Assembly: GCF_007750395.1 (NCBI RefSeq)
Contig: NZ_CP036281.1
Span: forward strand, 3,619,001-3,683,000
Source of the DNA: Polystyrenella longa
Lineage (GTDB): Bacteria > Planctomycetota > Planctomycetia > Planctomycetales > Planctomycetaceae
Length of the DNA: 64,000 nt
Direction of reading: 5' to 3'
Made by a program: the position numbers and the translations under genes. A model generated the notes under the pieces. It did not search any database, was not told the DNA's origin, and worked only from the letters and a program-made list of their open reading frames with translations. Below, piece after piece: positions 56,658 through 64,000 of this stretch (positions are counted from its first letter, which is position 1; every line of letters begins with the position of its first letter).

Positions 56658-57506
56658 TTGGAAGCTGGATATCGAGTTAAACTGGACCTCTACAGCGGGC
56701 CACTGGAGCTGCTGCTCTATCTCGTGCGCCGAAATGAGGTCGATATTCTCGAATTGCCCATCGCGGCCATCACCAACCAGTTCCTTGAGTATCTCGAAGT
56801 CCTGATCATGATTGACATCGACGAAATCGGTGAATTTCTGGTCACGGCCAGCACGATCATCGAGCTCAAAAGTCGACAGGTCCTCCCCCGCCCGGAAGAA
56901 GAGGTGGAAGAAGAGGAAACAGAGCTCGAACACGAAATGAGCAGCGCTCTAGTCGCGCGACTCCTGGAATACAAACGGTTCAAAGATGCTTCCCAGCTGC
57001 TCCAGGAAAAGGCCGCCATCTGGCAGGAACGGTATTCCCGTCTCCATAGCGAACGCCCCCGCCGAGGCCGCAAACCTTCCGATGACCTGATTAAAGAAGT
57101 CGAACTGTGGGATTTGGTCTCCGCGCTGTCACGTCTGCTCCGGGTTAAACAGGTCGACACCAAGGGAAAGATCAAATACGACGACACGCCGATCTCTGTC
57201 TTCATGCAACGCATCCGCGATCAGGTCATTGAAGCGGGCGAAATGAAGTTCAGCGACTTCTTCGAAGGAATCAAAGACCGCTCCCGCATCACGGGGATCT
57301 TTCTCGCGATTCTGGAACTACTTCGACATCATCAGTTTCGTGCTCGGCAATCTCTGGAATACGGTGATATTACAATTCTTCCTCCGCTGGAAGGTTCTGC
57401 AGTTCTGGATGCTCCTCTCGAATCGAGCTTCGAGGAACCGGTGGCCAAAGAAGAGACCGACAACGAAATATCAGACGACGACGAAGCCGACGATACGGCC
57501 GCATGA
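56658..57506 (+). CDS. scpA: segregation and condensation protein A (ScpA)
   Basis: Kleisin subunit of the SMC-ScpAB condensin, which organises and segregates the chromosome. The N-terminal kleisin motif is YRVKLDLYSGPLELLLYLVR, followed by NEVDILELPIAAITNQFLEY, a charged helix region (EEEVEEEETELEHEMSSALV) and the C-terminal winged-helix contact (LELLRHHQFRARQSLEYGDI). About 282 residues from the TTG at 56658, chosen because GAAGGA lies about nine bases upstream; TTG 56622 and GTG 56637 are alternatives without an RBS. The acidic C-terminal tail is unusual. No scpB is adjacent. Confidence 0.92.
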   Translation: MEAGYRVKLDLYSGPLELLLYLVRRNEVDILELPIAAITNQFLEYLEVLIMIDIDEIGEFLVTASTIIELKSRQVLPRPEEEVEEEETELEHEMSSALVARLLEYKRFKDASQLLQEKAAIWQERYSRLHSERPRRGRKPSDDLIKEVELWDLVSALSRLLRVKQVDTKGKIKYDDTPISVFMQRIRDQVIEAGEMKFSDFFEGIKDRSRITGIFLAILELLRHHQFRARQSLEYGDITILPPLEGSAVLDAPLESSFEEPVAKEETDNEISDDDEADDTAA

Positions 57507-57681
57507 AGTGGTGTTGAGAGTCCAGCAAGCACTTTCAAGATGCCCTTAAATCACATGCCCTGAGAATTATGCCTATTTTCGGTTATATTTTCTACATCTC
57601 CCGAGATTATTATTTTGAGAACTTTGTTTTGGAGTAACATCTGTTCTCTTCATAATAAATACTTGCACGAGTGGAGTGAAG

Positions 57682-58611
57682 ATGAACAGCCAGCAAACCC
57701 CCTCTTCAGAATCAGCTACAATGGAGACAGCTACTGAAGATAAGAAAAAACGCCCATGGGTTACAGCCCTGGCATGTGCCATTTGCAGTCTATGTTTTTT
57801 CAGTCTCTTTCCCAAAACAGAAATGGAGAAATGGCAGGCTCTTGTTGATGCAGGATTGCTTTCAATGAACGTCTTCTGGAATGGAGAATTCTGGGTACTA
57901 ATCACCTCAACCTTCATCCATTTTGCCCTCTGGCATTTTGCTTTCAATATTTACTGGCTCTGGGTCCTGGGCAGCCGCATGGAGTTGGTCATAGGGTCTC
58001 TTCCCTTTCTCGGTTTCTATCTCGCCGCCGCTTGGATCAGCACTTCGTTGCAGATGACCGGTTCGGGCGAAACTGGAATTGGTTTCTCCGGAGTCGGTTA
58101 TGCAATGTTCGGATTCATGTGGCCCACCCGACATCACTACCCCACTTTCAAGGAAGTTTTAACACCCAGTATCATTAGATTATTCGTCTCTTTTATGATT
58201 GGCTGTATCTTCGTCACCTATCTGAATCTTTACAACATTGGCAACGTTGCACACGTATCCGGTTTCCTGTTCGGAGGTGCTATCGCTGGATTCTTCGTGC
58301 TGAAGTTTAAGAGGTCGCTCCAGCTCACCGGAATTATCGCTCTCGGTCTTTTTTCAATGGTCCCGCTCTTTTGGCGCACAATAAATGCATCTTCAATGAA
58401 ATCCGAAGCTTATCAGGCACATGTGGCGGAGGACTATGAGCGGGCTATCGAATGCTATAGTGAGCTCATCGAGTTAGAACCGGATAATGCCTGGGCGCAT
58501 ATCAATCGCAGCGATGCTTATCTCGCCTTGGGCCAATACGAAAAAGCTGAAGCTGATTCAGAGCAAGCCCATAAAATCGATCCAGACATTGAAGAGACAT
58601 TACAGCAATGA
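57682..58611 (+). CDS. rhomboid-family intramembrane serine protease with C-terminal TPRs
   Basis: Membrane protein of 309 residues. Six or so TM helices carry the rhomboid active site: HFALWHFAFN (HxxxN in TM2), GIGFSGVGYAMFG with Ser136 and NVAHVSGFLFGG with His191. After the last TM, residues 230-309 form two TPR-like repeats (AEDYERAIECYSELIELEPD; ALGQYEKAEADSEQAHKIDP) exposed in the cytoplasm or periplasm, which could recruit substrates. ATG 57682 has GGAG five bases upstream; GTG 57676 is an alternative. Convergent with the M19 dipeptidase. Confidence 0.87.
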   Translation: MNSQQTPSSESATMETATEDKKKRPWVTALACAICSLCFFSLFPKTEMEKWQALVDAGLLSMNVFWNGEFWVLITSTFIHFALWHFAFNIYWLWVLGSRMELVIGSLPFLGFYLAAAWISTSLQMTGSGETGIGFSGVGYAMFGFMWPTRHHYPTFKEVLTPSIIRLFVSFMIGCIFVTYLNLYNIGNVAHVSGFLFGGAIAGFFVLKFKRSLQLTGIIALGLFSMVPLFWRTINASSMKSEAYQAHVAEDYERAIECYSELIELEPDNAWAHINRSDAYLALGQYEKAEADSEQAHKIDPDIEETLQQ

Positions 58612-58622
58612 CATTGGCGATC

Positions 58623-58646
58623 CAGTTTGTTCTTTAAAACAAACTG
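58623..58646. terminator. hairpin between convergent genes
   Basis: CAGTTTGTT / AACAAACTG, 9-bp perfect stem with a 6-base loop (CTTTAA), between the rhomboid (ends 58611) and dipeptidase (ends 58659) genes. It is A/T-rich with no long T-run; a weak bidirectional terminator. Confidence 0.5.
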
Positions 58647-58658
58647 ACCTCTTCCGAT

Positions 58659-59714
58659 TTACAGATTCTTCAGGAAGAAATCCGTGAAGTTCCGATACAT
58701 GATGCCATCGATGTCCTCTTTTGAGTAACCTCGTTTTTCGAGGATAGCGGCCATATTGCCCAAGTCGTGGATTGTGTCCAGATCGGAGGGGCATTGTTCT
58801 TTACCGAAGCCCCCATCAAGATCGGTTCCCAAACCGGAATGTTTAGTCGTGCCAAGTAACTGGCAGACGTAGTCGATATGGTCAGCGACGTTTTCCATCG
58901 TCACCATGGAAGGTTCGGAGACACCGATTTTCCAGTCGGTGTGCAACATCCAGTTGTCCATCGCCGCCCCAATCATACCACCCCGTTCGGCAACGGCTTT
59001 GAATTGCTCGTCCGTGAACTGACGATCGCGAGGCACGAGAGTACGCGAGTTTTGATGGCTGGCGATGAGCGGGCCTTCATAAACGTCGAGCGCTTCCCAG
59101 AAGGATTGATCGGCGAGGTGCGTCGTATCCAGCAACATACCGCATTCGTTCATCGCCTGAAGCAACTCTTTTCCGCCCGGCTTCAGTCCCCCTTCCGAAC
59201 CTGTTCCGAAACAATAAGGAGCCTCACCGTAGTGCCCGGGCCCTAACAGACGGAGCCCTTCGGCGTACCATTCATGAATCTGTTCCGGGTAGAGGATGGG
59301 GGGGCTGCCTTCCATGCTGAGAATGAATCCGACGGGAGTTGATTCCGTCGGGCCAGCTTCCCATTCTTCGACGTGTCTTTTCAATGTCGCCGCATCCGGA
59401 ATCTCGCGGATGACTCCCCGTTTTTCCATCGCACGATAGTAGGCAAGCTGTCCCATCGCCGCGCCGTAGGCCGCTTCGCGACTCTGGTAATGTGACAGAG
59501 CGCCATCCTTACGATGAAGCCGTGGAAGCAAGGTTGAGATCGTCAGTCCGACTCCAGCTTCCTTAAGTGCGGGCCAGGTGATCGTCGGTTCGCCTGGAAC
59601 GATGTCTTTGAACTGAGCCTCAAACTGGCGCAGTTCCTGCACAGACAACATTAAATCGCGGTTCCATTCAACCGCGTTCCAGGCCATATCCAGGTGAGCA
59701 TCAAAGATCAACAT
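58659..59714 (-). CDS. M19-family dipeptidase (membrane/renal dipeptidase-like)
   Basis: Zinc dipeptidase of the M19 amidohydrolase family, 351 residues, no clear signal peptide. Metal-binding and catalytic elements: FDAHLDMAWN (HxD), FILSMEGSPPIL (bridging Glu), LLDTTHLADQSFW, LIASHQNSRTL and SGLGTDLDGGFG with the final Asp. Related proteins hydrolyse dipeptides, often with D-amino acids. Start ATG at 59714. Confidence 0.92.
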   Translation of the reverse strand: MLIFDAHLDMAWNAVEWNRDLMLSVQELRQFEAQFKDIVPGEPTITWPALKEAGVGLTISTLLPRLHRKDGALSHYQSREAAYGAAMGQLAYYRAMEKRGVIREIPDAATLKRHVEEWEAGPTESTPVGFILSMEGSPPILYPEQIHEWYAEGLRLLGPGHYGEAPYCFGTGSEGGLKPGGKELLQAMNECGMLLDTTHLADQSFWEALDVYEGPLIASHQNSRTLVPRDRQFTDEQFKAVAERGGMIGAAMDNWMLHTDWKIGVSEPSMVTMENVADHIDYVCQLLGTTKHSGLGTDLDGGFGKEQCPSDLDTIHDLGNMAAILEKRGYSKEDIDGIMYRNFTDFFLKNL

Positions 59715-59980
59715 GCAATGATTTTCTATTATGATAGAAGAAAGTACGGGAGCGACGATCCTAATGAGAACCCATCATGCAGGGTCCGATCCGTTTTGAC
59801 AAGCGATCCACCGTCCAGAGAATTGAATGCCTCATTTTTCAATCGAGTCTGGACAGACATCTCTCATTATTTGAGTGGAACAACATCTTGGAGTCAGCTC
59901 CAACCTTCAGAAATCATCGGGGACGGGGCATTTTTGTATGTCTAACCAGAAATCACGTGACGCTAGTTGTGTTTCCAGGT
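59715..59980. other. intergenic region
   Basis: About 270 bases between the dipeptidase start and the tandem repeat. No supported gene; open frames cross both this stretch and the repeat without family features. It should contain the leftward dipeptidase promoter. Confidence 0.5.
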
Positions 59981-60251
59981 CGGCTAATTTTCTGACTAAC
60001 CTCGTCTTGGGTGCCCCGGTTAGCTCGTCTAACCGGGCCGCTGTGGGCTTTCTTTCCTCAGGATGTTGAGCGGGGAATCTTTTATCGTTCAAACCAGTAT
60101 GGCGACGTGGCTTGAAGTTGTGGCTTAGAGCAGCAGGCGTAACCTTTATGTATAATCGCACTGCTAGACGAGCTAGCCGTGTCACCCGTATTTTATGATT
60201 TCTCAACGGGAATGCATTCTCTCAACGGGAAGACATTCATTGGTGCACGAG
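59981..60251. repeat. tandem repeat unit 1 (281-base period) with two complementary-loop hairpins
   Basis: First of two direct copies, about nine in ten bases identical by eye. Inside: hairpin 1 at 60015-60037 (CCCGGTTAG-CTCGT-CTAACCGGG) and hairpin 2 at 60163-60177 (GCTAG-ACGAG-CTAGC). The two 5-base loops are exactly complementary, and the hairpins form a long-range inverted repeat. Open frames cross it on the minus strand but are probably not genes. Confidence 0.85.
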
Positions 60252-60261
60252 CAAAGGCACT

Positions 60262-60531
60262 CGGCTATTTGTCTAATCAACCTCGTCTCGGGTGCCCCGG
60301 TTAGCTCGTCTAACCGGGCCGCTGTGGGTTCTCTTTCCTCTGGATGTTGAACGGGGAATTTTTAATCGTTCAAACCAGTATGACGACGTGGCTTGAAGTT
60401 GTGGCTTAGAGCAGCAGGCGTAACCTTCATGTATAATCGCACGGCTAGACGAGCTAGCCGTGGCCCCGTATTTCGTGATTTCTCAATGGGGATCCATTCT
60501 CTCAACGGAATGACATTCATAGGCTCACGAG
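60262..60531. repeat. tandem repeat unit 2 (281-base period) with two complementary-loop hairpins
   Basis: Second copy. Hairpin 1 at 60296-60318 is identical to that of unit 1; hairpin 2 at 60440-60462 (CACGGCTAG-ACGAG-CTAGCCGTG) has a full 9-bp stem, longer than in unit 1. The loops CTCGT and ACGAG are again complementary. Offset from unit 1 is 281 bases, with a 1-base indel late in the unit. It ends 20 bases from the stop of the SNF2 gene, so it lies downstream of that gene. Confidence 0.85.
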
Positions 60532-60550
60532 AATACGGAAGCGGCCCCAA

Positions 60551-62467
60551 TCAAGCGGCGGCAGATTCAGGACCGATTTCTCGAGTCGTGTCTCCGTCTC
60601 GAGCTTTGAGATCAAACAGGTCGAAGATTTCGCCCGCGTTCAGCCCCATTGATGATTCGGTGTTCCCCTCTGCTCCCAGGATGGAAATGAAGAGGTCGCG
60701 TTTCTCCTGCAACGTCCGATCGATCTTTTCTTCAATCGTGTTATTGCAAACAAACTTGGTCACGACGACGGGGTTCTTCTGTCCGATTCTGTGAGCCCTA
60801 TTGATGGCCTGGTCCTCAATCGCCGGATTCCACCAGCGGTCATACAGGAAGACGTAACCCGCGAACTGTAAGTTCAGCCCCACTGCTCCCGTTCCGTAAC
60901 TCATCAGGATAAGATGAGCATCAGGATCCTCTTTGAACTTTGCCAGAATCGGTTCCCGCTTTTTCGTCGGAACTCCCCCATGATAAATCAGCGGGTTGAA
61001 TTCCTGGGTACGGTCTGCAATCCAGTCAAGCGTTTTTGTCCATTGGCTGAATAGAATCGCTTTACCTCCACTCGCGGCGATCTCTTCCATGTCCGCTTTC
61101 AGACGGTCCAGTTTCGCACTCTCGTTAGTGACAGGATCGAAGTTGGCTATTTGTTTCAATCGGAGCACTAGTTCAAAAACATGCTGCACCGTGATTGAAT
61201 CACCCAGATCGTTCAATTGAACAATGCCTTCTTTTTCAGCGACTTTATAGGCGTGCAGCTGAGCCCCTTCCAGGTCCAACCAGGCAGGTCGATCAAGTCG
61301 GGGAGGCATATCCAGAACAAGGTCTTTACATCGTCGCAGGATATACTCATCCGATAACTTGGAAAGTTGCCGAATATCGGGTGTTCCGCGTGGCGGAATG
61401 ACTTCCATGAATTCGAACAGGGAAGCCAACTCTTCCGCCCGGTTTTCAATGGGGGTACCTGTTAAAGCCCAACTCCGTTTACGATTTACAGATCGGGCTA
61501 CGACAGCTGTTCGGGACTCTCTGTTTTTAATTCGCTGCGCTTCATCCAGCACGAGTAGGTCAAATTTAGGGGAGACGCCTTCTTCTTCCATCTCTTCAAA
61601 ATCGCGCGCCATCGCCTCATAATTGGCTAGATAAATTCCCGGTTTGTCCATCTCCCAGATCATTCGTCTGCGGGCAGTCTCGCCCATGACGGTGGTAATC
61701 GGCAGTTCTTCCGCCCAAGTTGCGAACTCTCGTTGCCAGTTCGGAATCAGTGGCTTGGGACAAATAAGCAGCACCTTGCTGATCTGTCCGCTTCGCAGGA
61801 GCAAACGCATTGCTGTGATCGTCTGCATCGTTTTTCCAAGGCCCATCTCATCCGCGAGCAAAGCAGACTTCCGTGAGAAGAGCCAGGCGATTCCTTCGTA
61901 CTGATAATCGAACGGCTCGAACGGCATCACCAGCTCTTGACCATTGAGCCAGTTTTCGATGGGAGGCTGTAATAGATAGAACAACCGATCCTGAATCGAT
62001 AACGCGTCGGACGGTGGTTTCAGTCGAGTCTGCTTCTTCTTTTGATCGGCTCCTGCAGCAATCTCCTCGGGAGCTTTGAGCGACCGCAGTCTCCCTTTAT
62101 CTTTCGATTCCGACTCTGGTTTGGCAGGGACGAATTCGATTCCCTCAGGAAAAACCAGCTTGAAAGTCGGTAGTTTGGGAACATGAGGTTTCCACCGGCT
62201 GTTCACTTCGACATTTGTCACCAGGTCCGCCGAAATGATTTCCATTCGTGGCTGACGCGTCAAAGCGCCGTTGATCCCGGAGAGAAAGATATCCACCGGC
62301 ATTTCCAACTCGGACAACTGCACCGCAGGCGCAGGAAACGTTTCCGCAAGTCTGGCTCGCAGATCACGATTGGCTTCGGAGTCGACACTTGAGGCAGGGA
62401 CTGTCGAGAGACCGGGACTGGTCGTCGAAATCGTAGGGAAGGATTGTGTGGCAGGCTGTTCGGTCAT
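60551..62467 (-). CDS. SNF2/DEAD-like helicase (Swi2/Snf2 family ATPase)
   Basis: Nucleic-acid translocase of 638 residues. The N-terminal 180 residues are unrecognised. The SNF2 motor follows: Q-like [20 protein letters not shown] (I), [14 protein letters not shown] (II, DEAQ), [15 protein letters not shown] (III), then [14 protein letters not shown] (IV) and [17 protein letters not shown] (VI). The RAHRIGQ signature is diagnostic of the family. The C-terminal tail is short. It follows the 172-residue unknown gene by 68 bases on the same strand, so they are probably an operon. Confidence 0.92.
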   Translation of the reverse strand: MTEQPATQSFPTISTTSPGLSTVPASSVDSEANRDLRARLAETFPAPAVQLSELEMPVDIFLSGINGALTRQPRMEIISADLVTNVEVNSRWKPHVPKLPTFKLVFPEGIEFVPAKPESESKDKGRLRSLKAPEEIAAGADQKKKQTRLKPPSDALSIQDRLFYLLQPPIENWLNGQELVMPFEPFDYQYEGIAWLFSRKSALLADEMGLGKTMQTITAMRLLLRSGQISKVLLICPKPLIPNWQREFATWAEELPITTVMGETARRRMIWEMDKPGIYLANYEAMARDFEEMEEEGVSPKFDLLVLDEAQRIKNRESRTAVVARSVNRKRSWALTGTPIENRAEELASLFEFMEVIPPRGTPDIRQLSKLSDEYILRRCKDLVLDMPPRLDRPAWLDLEGAQLHAYKVAEKEGIVQLNDLGDSITVQHVFELVLRLKQIANFDPVTNESAKLDRLKADMEEIAASGGKAILFSQWTKTLDWIADRTQEFNPLIYHGGVPTKKREPILAKFKEDPDAHLILMSYGTGAVGLNLQFAGYVFLYDRWWNPAIEDQAINRAHRIGQKNPVVVTKFVCNNTIEEKIDRTLQEKRDLFISILGAEGNTESSMGLNAGEIFDLFDLKARDGDTTREIGPESAAA

Positions 62468-62535
62468 CGGATTTTTTCTGGCATCAGATGCTGACTTGTA
62501 GGCAGATCAATACGTCAGGCGGCTCGATGTGTGAC

Positions 62536-63054
62536 TCAGGCACGCTGTTTCACTTGTTGCAGAGCTTCCTGCAATGCCTGTTTTACCCGCTCAAAAGGTT
62601 CAAATAAATCGGTCTCGTGCGAAACCAGGTTCCCCAGTTCATACAGGACATCACGGTCAGTGGGGTGCCGTTCGTGGAAACTGATTTTCTGAAGTCCTAA
62701 TGGCAAACTATCTGGCCCTGCGTTTGCCTCTTCCTGCAAAAACCCAATTGGCCGATCGACATGATCGCGAAGTCCCAGCACGCGTTCGTCGTCTGTCAGC
62801 ACCAAATCCGGTTTGACGCCGATTTTCTCAATTAACGTTTTTCCAATCAACTCGTTATACAGGTAAGGAACCAGAGTCGGTCCGAAGAGTACTTCCTGGG
62901 TGTGGTTCGGGCGAACGGGAGCAGTACACTGAAATTCCAGTGGACGTCCAAAATGATTCGTCACCAGCAGTCCACCCACATATCCGCGGTCTTTAACTTC
63001 GACTGCTGACAGGAATCCAAGATGAAGTTGCTTTTTCGTACCACCCGCCGGCAT
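62536..63054 (-). CDS. hypothetical protein upstream of SNF2 helicase
   Basis: I do not recognise this 172-residue protein. It is soluble and mixed alpha/beta, with GFLSAVEVKDRGYVGGLLVT near the N-terminus, a central LVPYLYNELIGKTLIEKI helix and a charged C-terminus (FERVKQALQEALQQVK). I chose ATG 63054 because AAGGA lies eight bases before it; an ATG at 63096 is in frame but lacks a site. The tight spacing to the helicase (68 bases) suggests a shared function. Confidence 0.65.
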   Translation of the reverse strand: MPAGGTKKQLHLGFLSAVEVKDRGYVGGLLVTNHFGRPLEFQCTAPVRPNHTQEVLFGPTLVPYLYNELIGKTLIEKIGVKPDLVLTDDERVLGLRDHVDRPIGFLQEEANAGPDSLPLGLQKISFHERHPTDRDVLYELGNLVSHETDLFEPFERVKQALQEALQQVKQRA

Positions 63055-63555
63055 GCAATTTTTCCTTATCCGTGCAGCCCGCAGGCTACTTGTCATTCAT
63101 ATCAGTTCATCATTCAGGTTTTTGCACGAGACAATAGTGGTATCGACCAGACCTAATCCGATCCATCATCGTGGTCTATCCGAAATTGCCTTTATGCTCT
63201 GGTCTCATCGACCTTCAGAACCCGTAACTTGAATACTGTTGTTTAAGTTTCCTTGACGCTTACAACAGTAATTCTTGACCAGTTCCCGTTCAGGGTTGAA
63301 TCTATAAGTCATTTTAGGACAATAGGTTGAGCTGCATTATCAATGGTGGAACTGCTACGCATTTGTAAACCTGTTTGCTGTGAATCTGCGTAAAACAGGA
63401 AAACTTTGCAGCCATTATGATGGTTCCCTTTTTAAAAATGGGCAGCCGTTTACTTTTAAGATAAAGCCATTGAATCAAAACAAGCTTATCTGATGATTTT
63501 CCTTCCTGATTCGTCCCGTCCGTTTCCAGTTTAACTCCACCAATGAGTTCCATTG
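63055..63555. other. intergenic region, divergent genes
   Basis: About 500 bases between the leftward hypothetical/SNF2 pair and the rightward CoA-ligase-like gene. No supported gene or RNA found; both promoters should be here. Confidence 0.5.
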
Positions 63556-64000
63556 ATGCCAGACTTCCCCTTATTAAACGCGAACCGCGACGAACTGACC
63601 TCTCATCAGATAGAGCGATTTCGCAAGTTGCTGGACAGCGTCTTGCCGGGCAACTCGTTCTGGCTAAAGAAAATCATCGAGGCGGGTTGGAAACCAGAGC
63701 AATTCCAGACACTGGAGGATCTCAAGAGTTTTCCGCTGACGACCAAACAGGAACTCGTGGCCGACCAGTTAGACAACGGTCCGTATGGATCGAACCTGAC
63801 CTACCCCATTGAAAAGTATTCCCGGCTACATCAAACATCGGGGACGACGGGGAAACCAATGCGCTGGTTGGATACCCCCGACAGCTGGAACTGGTTGATG
63901 CAATGTTGGGCACAGATTTTTGAACTGATTGGCTTAAGAGACGAAGACCGATTTTACTTCCCGTTTTCCTTCGGGCCCTTCCTCGGGTTCTGGGCTGCAT
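63556..64000 (+). CDS. phenylacetate-CoA ligase-like AMP-forming enzyme, 3' truncated
   Basis: N-terminal 148 residues of an acyl-adenylate-forming enzyme; the rest lies beyond the window. It begins MPDFPLLNANRDEL and contains SFPLTTKQELVADQLDNG followed by YSRLHQTSGTTGKPMRWLDT, the AMP-binding P-loop (TSGTTGKP) in the context typical of PaaK-type ligases, then FYFPFSFGPFLGFW. The frame has a stop just upstream of a TTG/ATG pair, so ATG 63556 is likely. No RBS is clear. The substrate is not determinable. Confidence 0.82.
   Translation, partial: MPDFPLLNANRDELTSHQIERFRKLLDSVLPGNSFWLKKIIEAGWKPEQFQTLEDLKSFPLTTKQELVADQLDNGPYGSNLTYPIEKYSRLHQTSGTTGKPMRWLDTPDSWNWLMQCWAQIFELIGLRDEDRFYFPFSFGPFLGFWAA

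Noticed and set aside
60015-60462. Integron attC-like sites in the tandem repeat (GTTAGCT...GTCTAAC)
   Set aside because: The left core does not fit GTTRRRY, and there is no integrase or cassette array nearby.
59907-60550. Minus-strand reading frames across the tandem repeat sharing the segment VTPAALSHNFKPRRHTGLND
   Set aside because: The shared peptide is only the translation of the DNA repeat; no RBS and different lengths, so they are not treated as genes.

Overview
The window looks like a chromosomal segment of a planctomycete (Planctomycetota, probably Planctomycetaceae or a close family). This rests on gene content and style: secreted type I sulfatases, Tat-exported PhoD and enolase-superfamily proteins, a very large secreted protein with the N-terminal LEPR-XLL-like motif (LETRTLL), a TMEM43-like membrane protein, a GT41 (SPINDLY/OGT-like) glycosyltransferase, HD-GYP and orphan TadE/TadG proteins, moderate G+C, and loosely packed genes with weak Shine-Dalgarno sites. 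I see no rRNA, tRNA, CRISPR array, IS element, prophage or clear frameshift.

Layout. 1-7 kb: the end of a sodium:solute symporter, a hotdog thioesterase, a MacB/LolD-type ABC ATPase translationally coupled to a giant FtsX-type permease, and a small EamA-like membrane protein. 7-9 kb: three Hsp20 genes on the minus strand. 9.3-16.3 kb: coaD, then a glycan-modification group (GT41 TPR glycosyltransferase, zinc-finger C-methyltransferase, sulfotransferase) and an ornithine cyclodeaminase-like gene. 16.3-17.5 kb: serine acetyltransferase, preceded by a short reading frame that ends in four cysteine codons and overlaps a segment complementary to the cysE ribosome-binding site. 17.9-31 kb: HD-GYP, CPBP protease, PhoD, fused peptide-ABC ATPase, nucleoside hydrolase, HflX, RfbC, RibF, Bcp, DksA-like and LspA. 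31-38.5 kb: enolase, an enolase-superfamily/Ldh-family pair, TMEM43-like and ceramidase-like proteins. 38.6-41.8 kb: a TadE-TadE-TadG(vWA) operon. 42.5-50.3 kb: a His/CxxC-rich secreted protein and a 1988-residue secreted multidomain protein with two metzincin active sites, a triplicated unknown repeat, PPC, Calx-beta and SdrD-like modules; its upstream region is rich in potential RNA structure. 50.4-58.6 kb: phosphoesterase, carboxylesterase, two divergent sulfatases, glpK, scpA and a rhomboid-TPR fusion. 58.6-64 kb: an M19 dipeptidase, a tandem 281-bp-period repeat with complementary hairpin loops, a SNF2 helicase with a small unknown partner, and the start of a phenylacetate-CoA-ligase-like gene cut by the window edge.

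The strongest candidate for something new is the putative cysteine-sensing leader upstream of serine acetyltransferase (17299-17473). A ribosome stalled at the Cys codons would cover the segment that can pair with the cysE Shine-Dalgarno, giving a simple feedback switch on cysteine biosynthesis. The triplicated domain and paired metalloproteases of the giant protein, its structured upstream region, and the tandem repeat with potential kissing loops come next.
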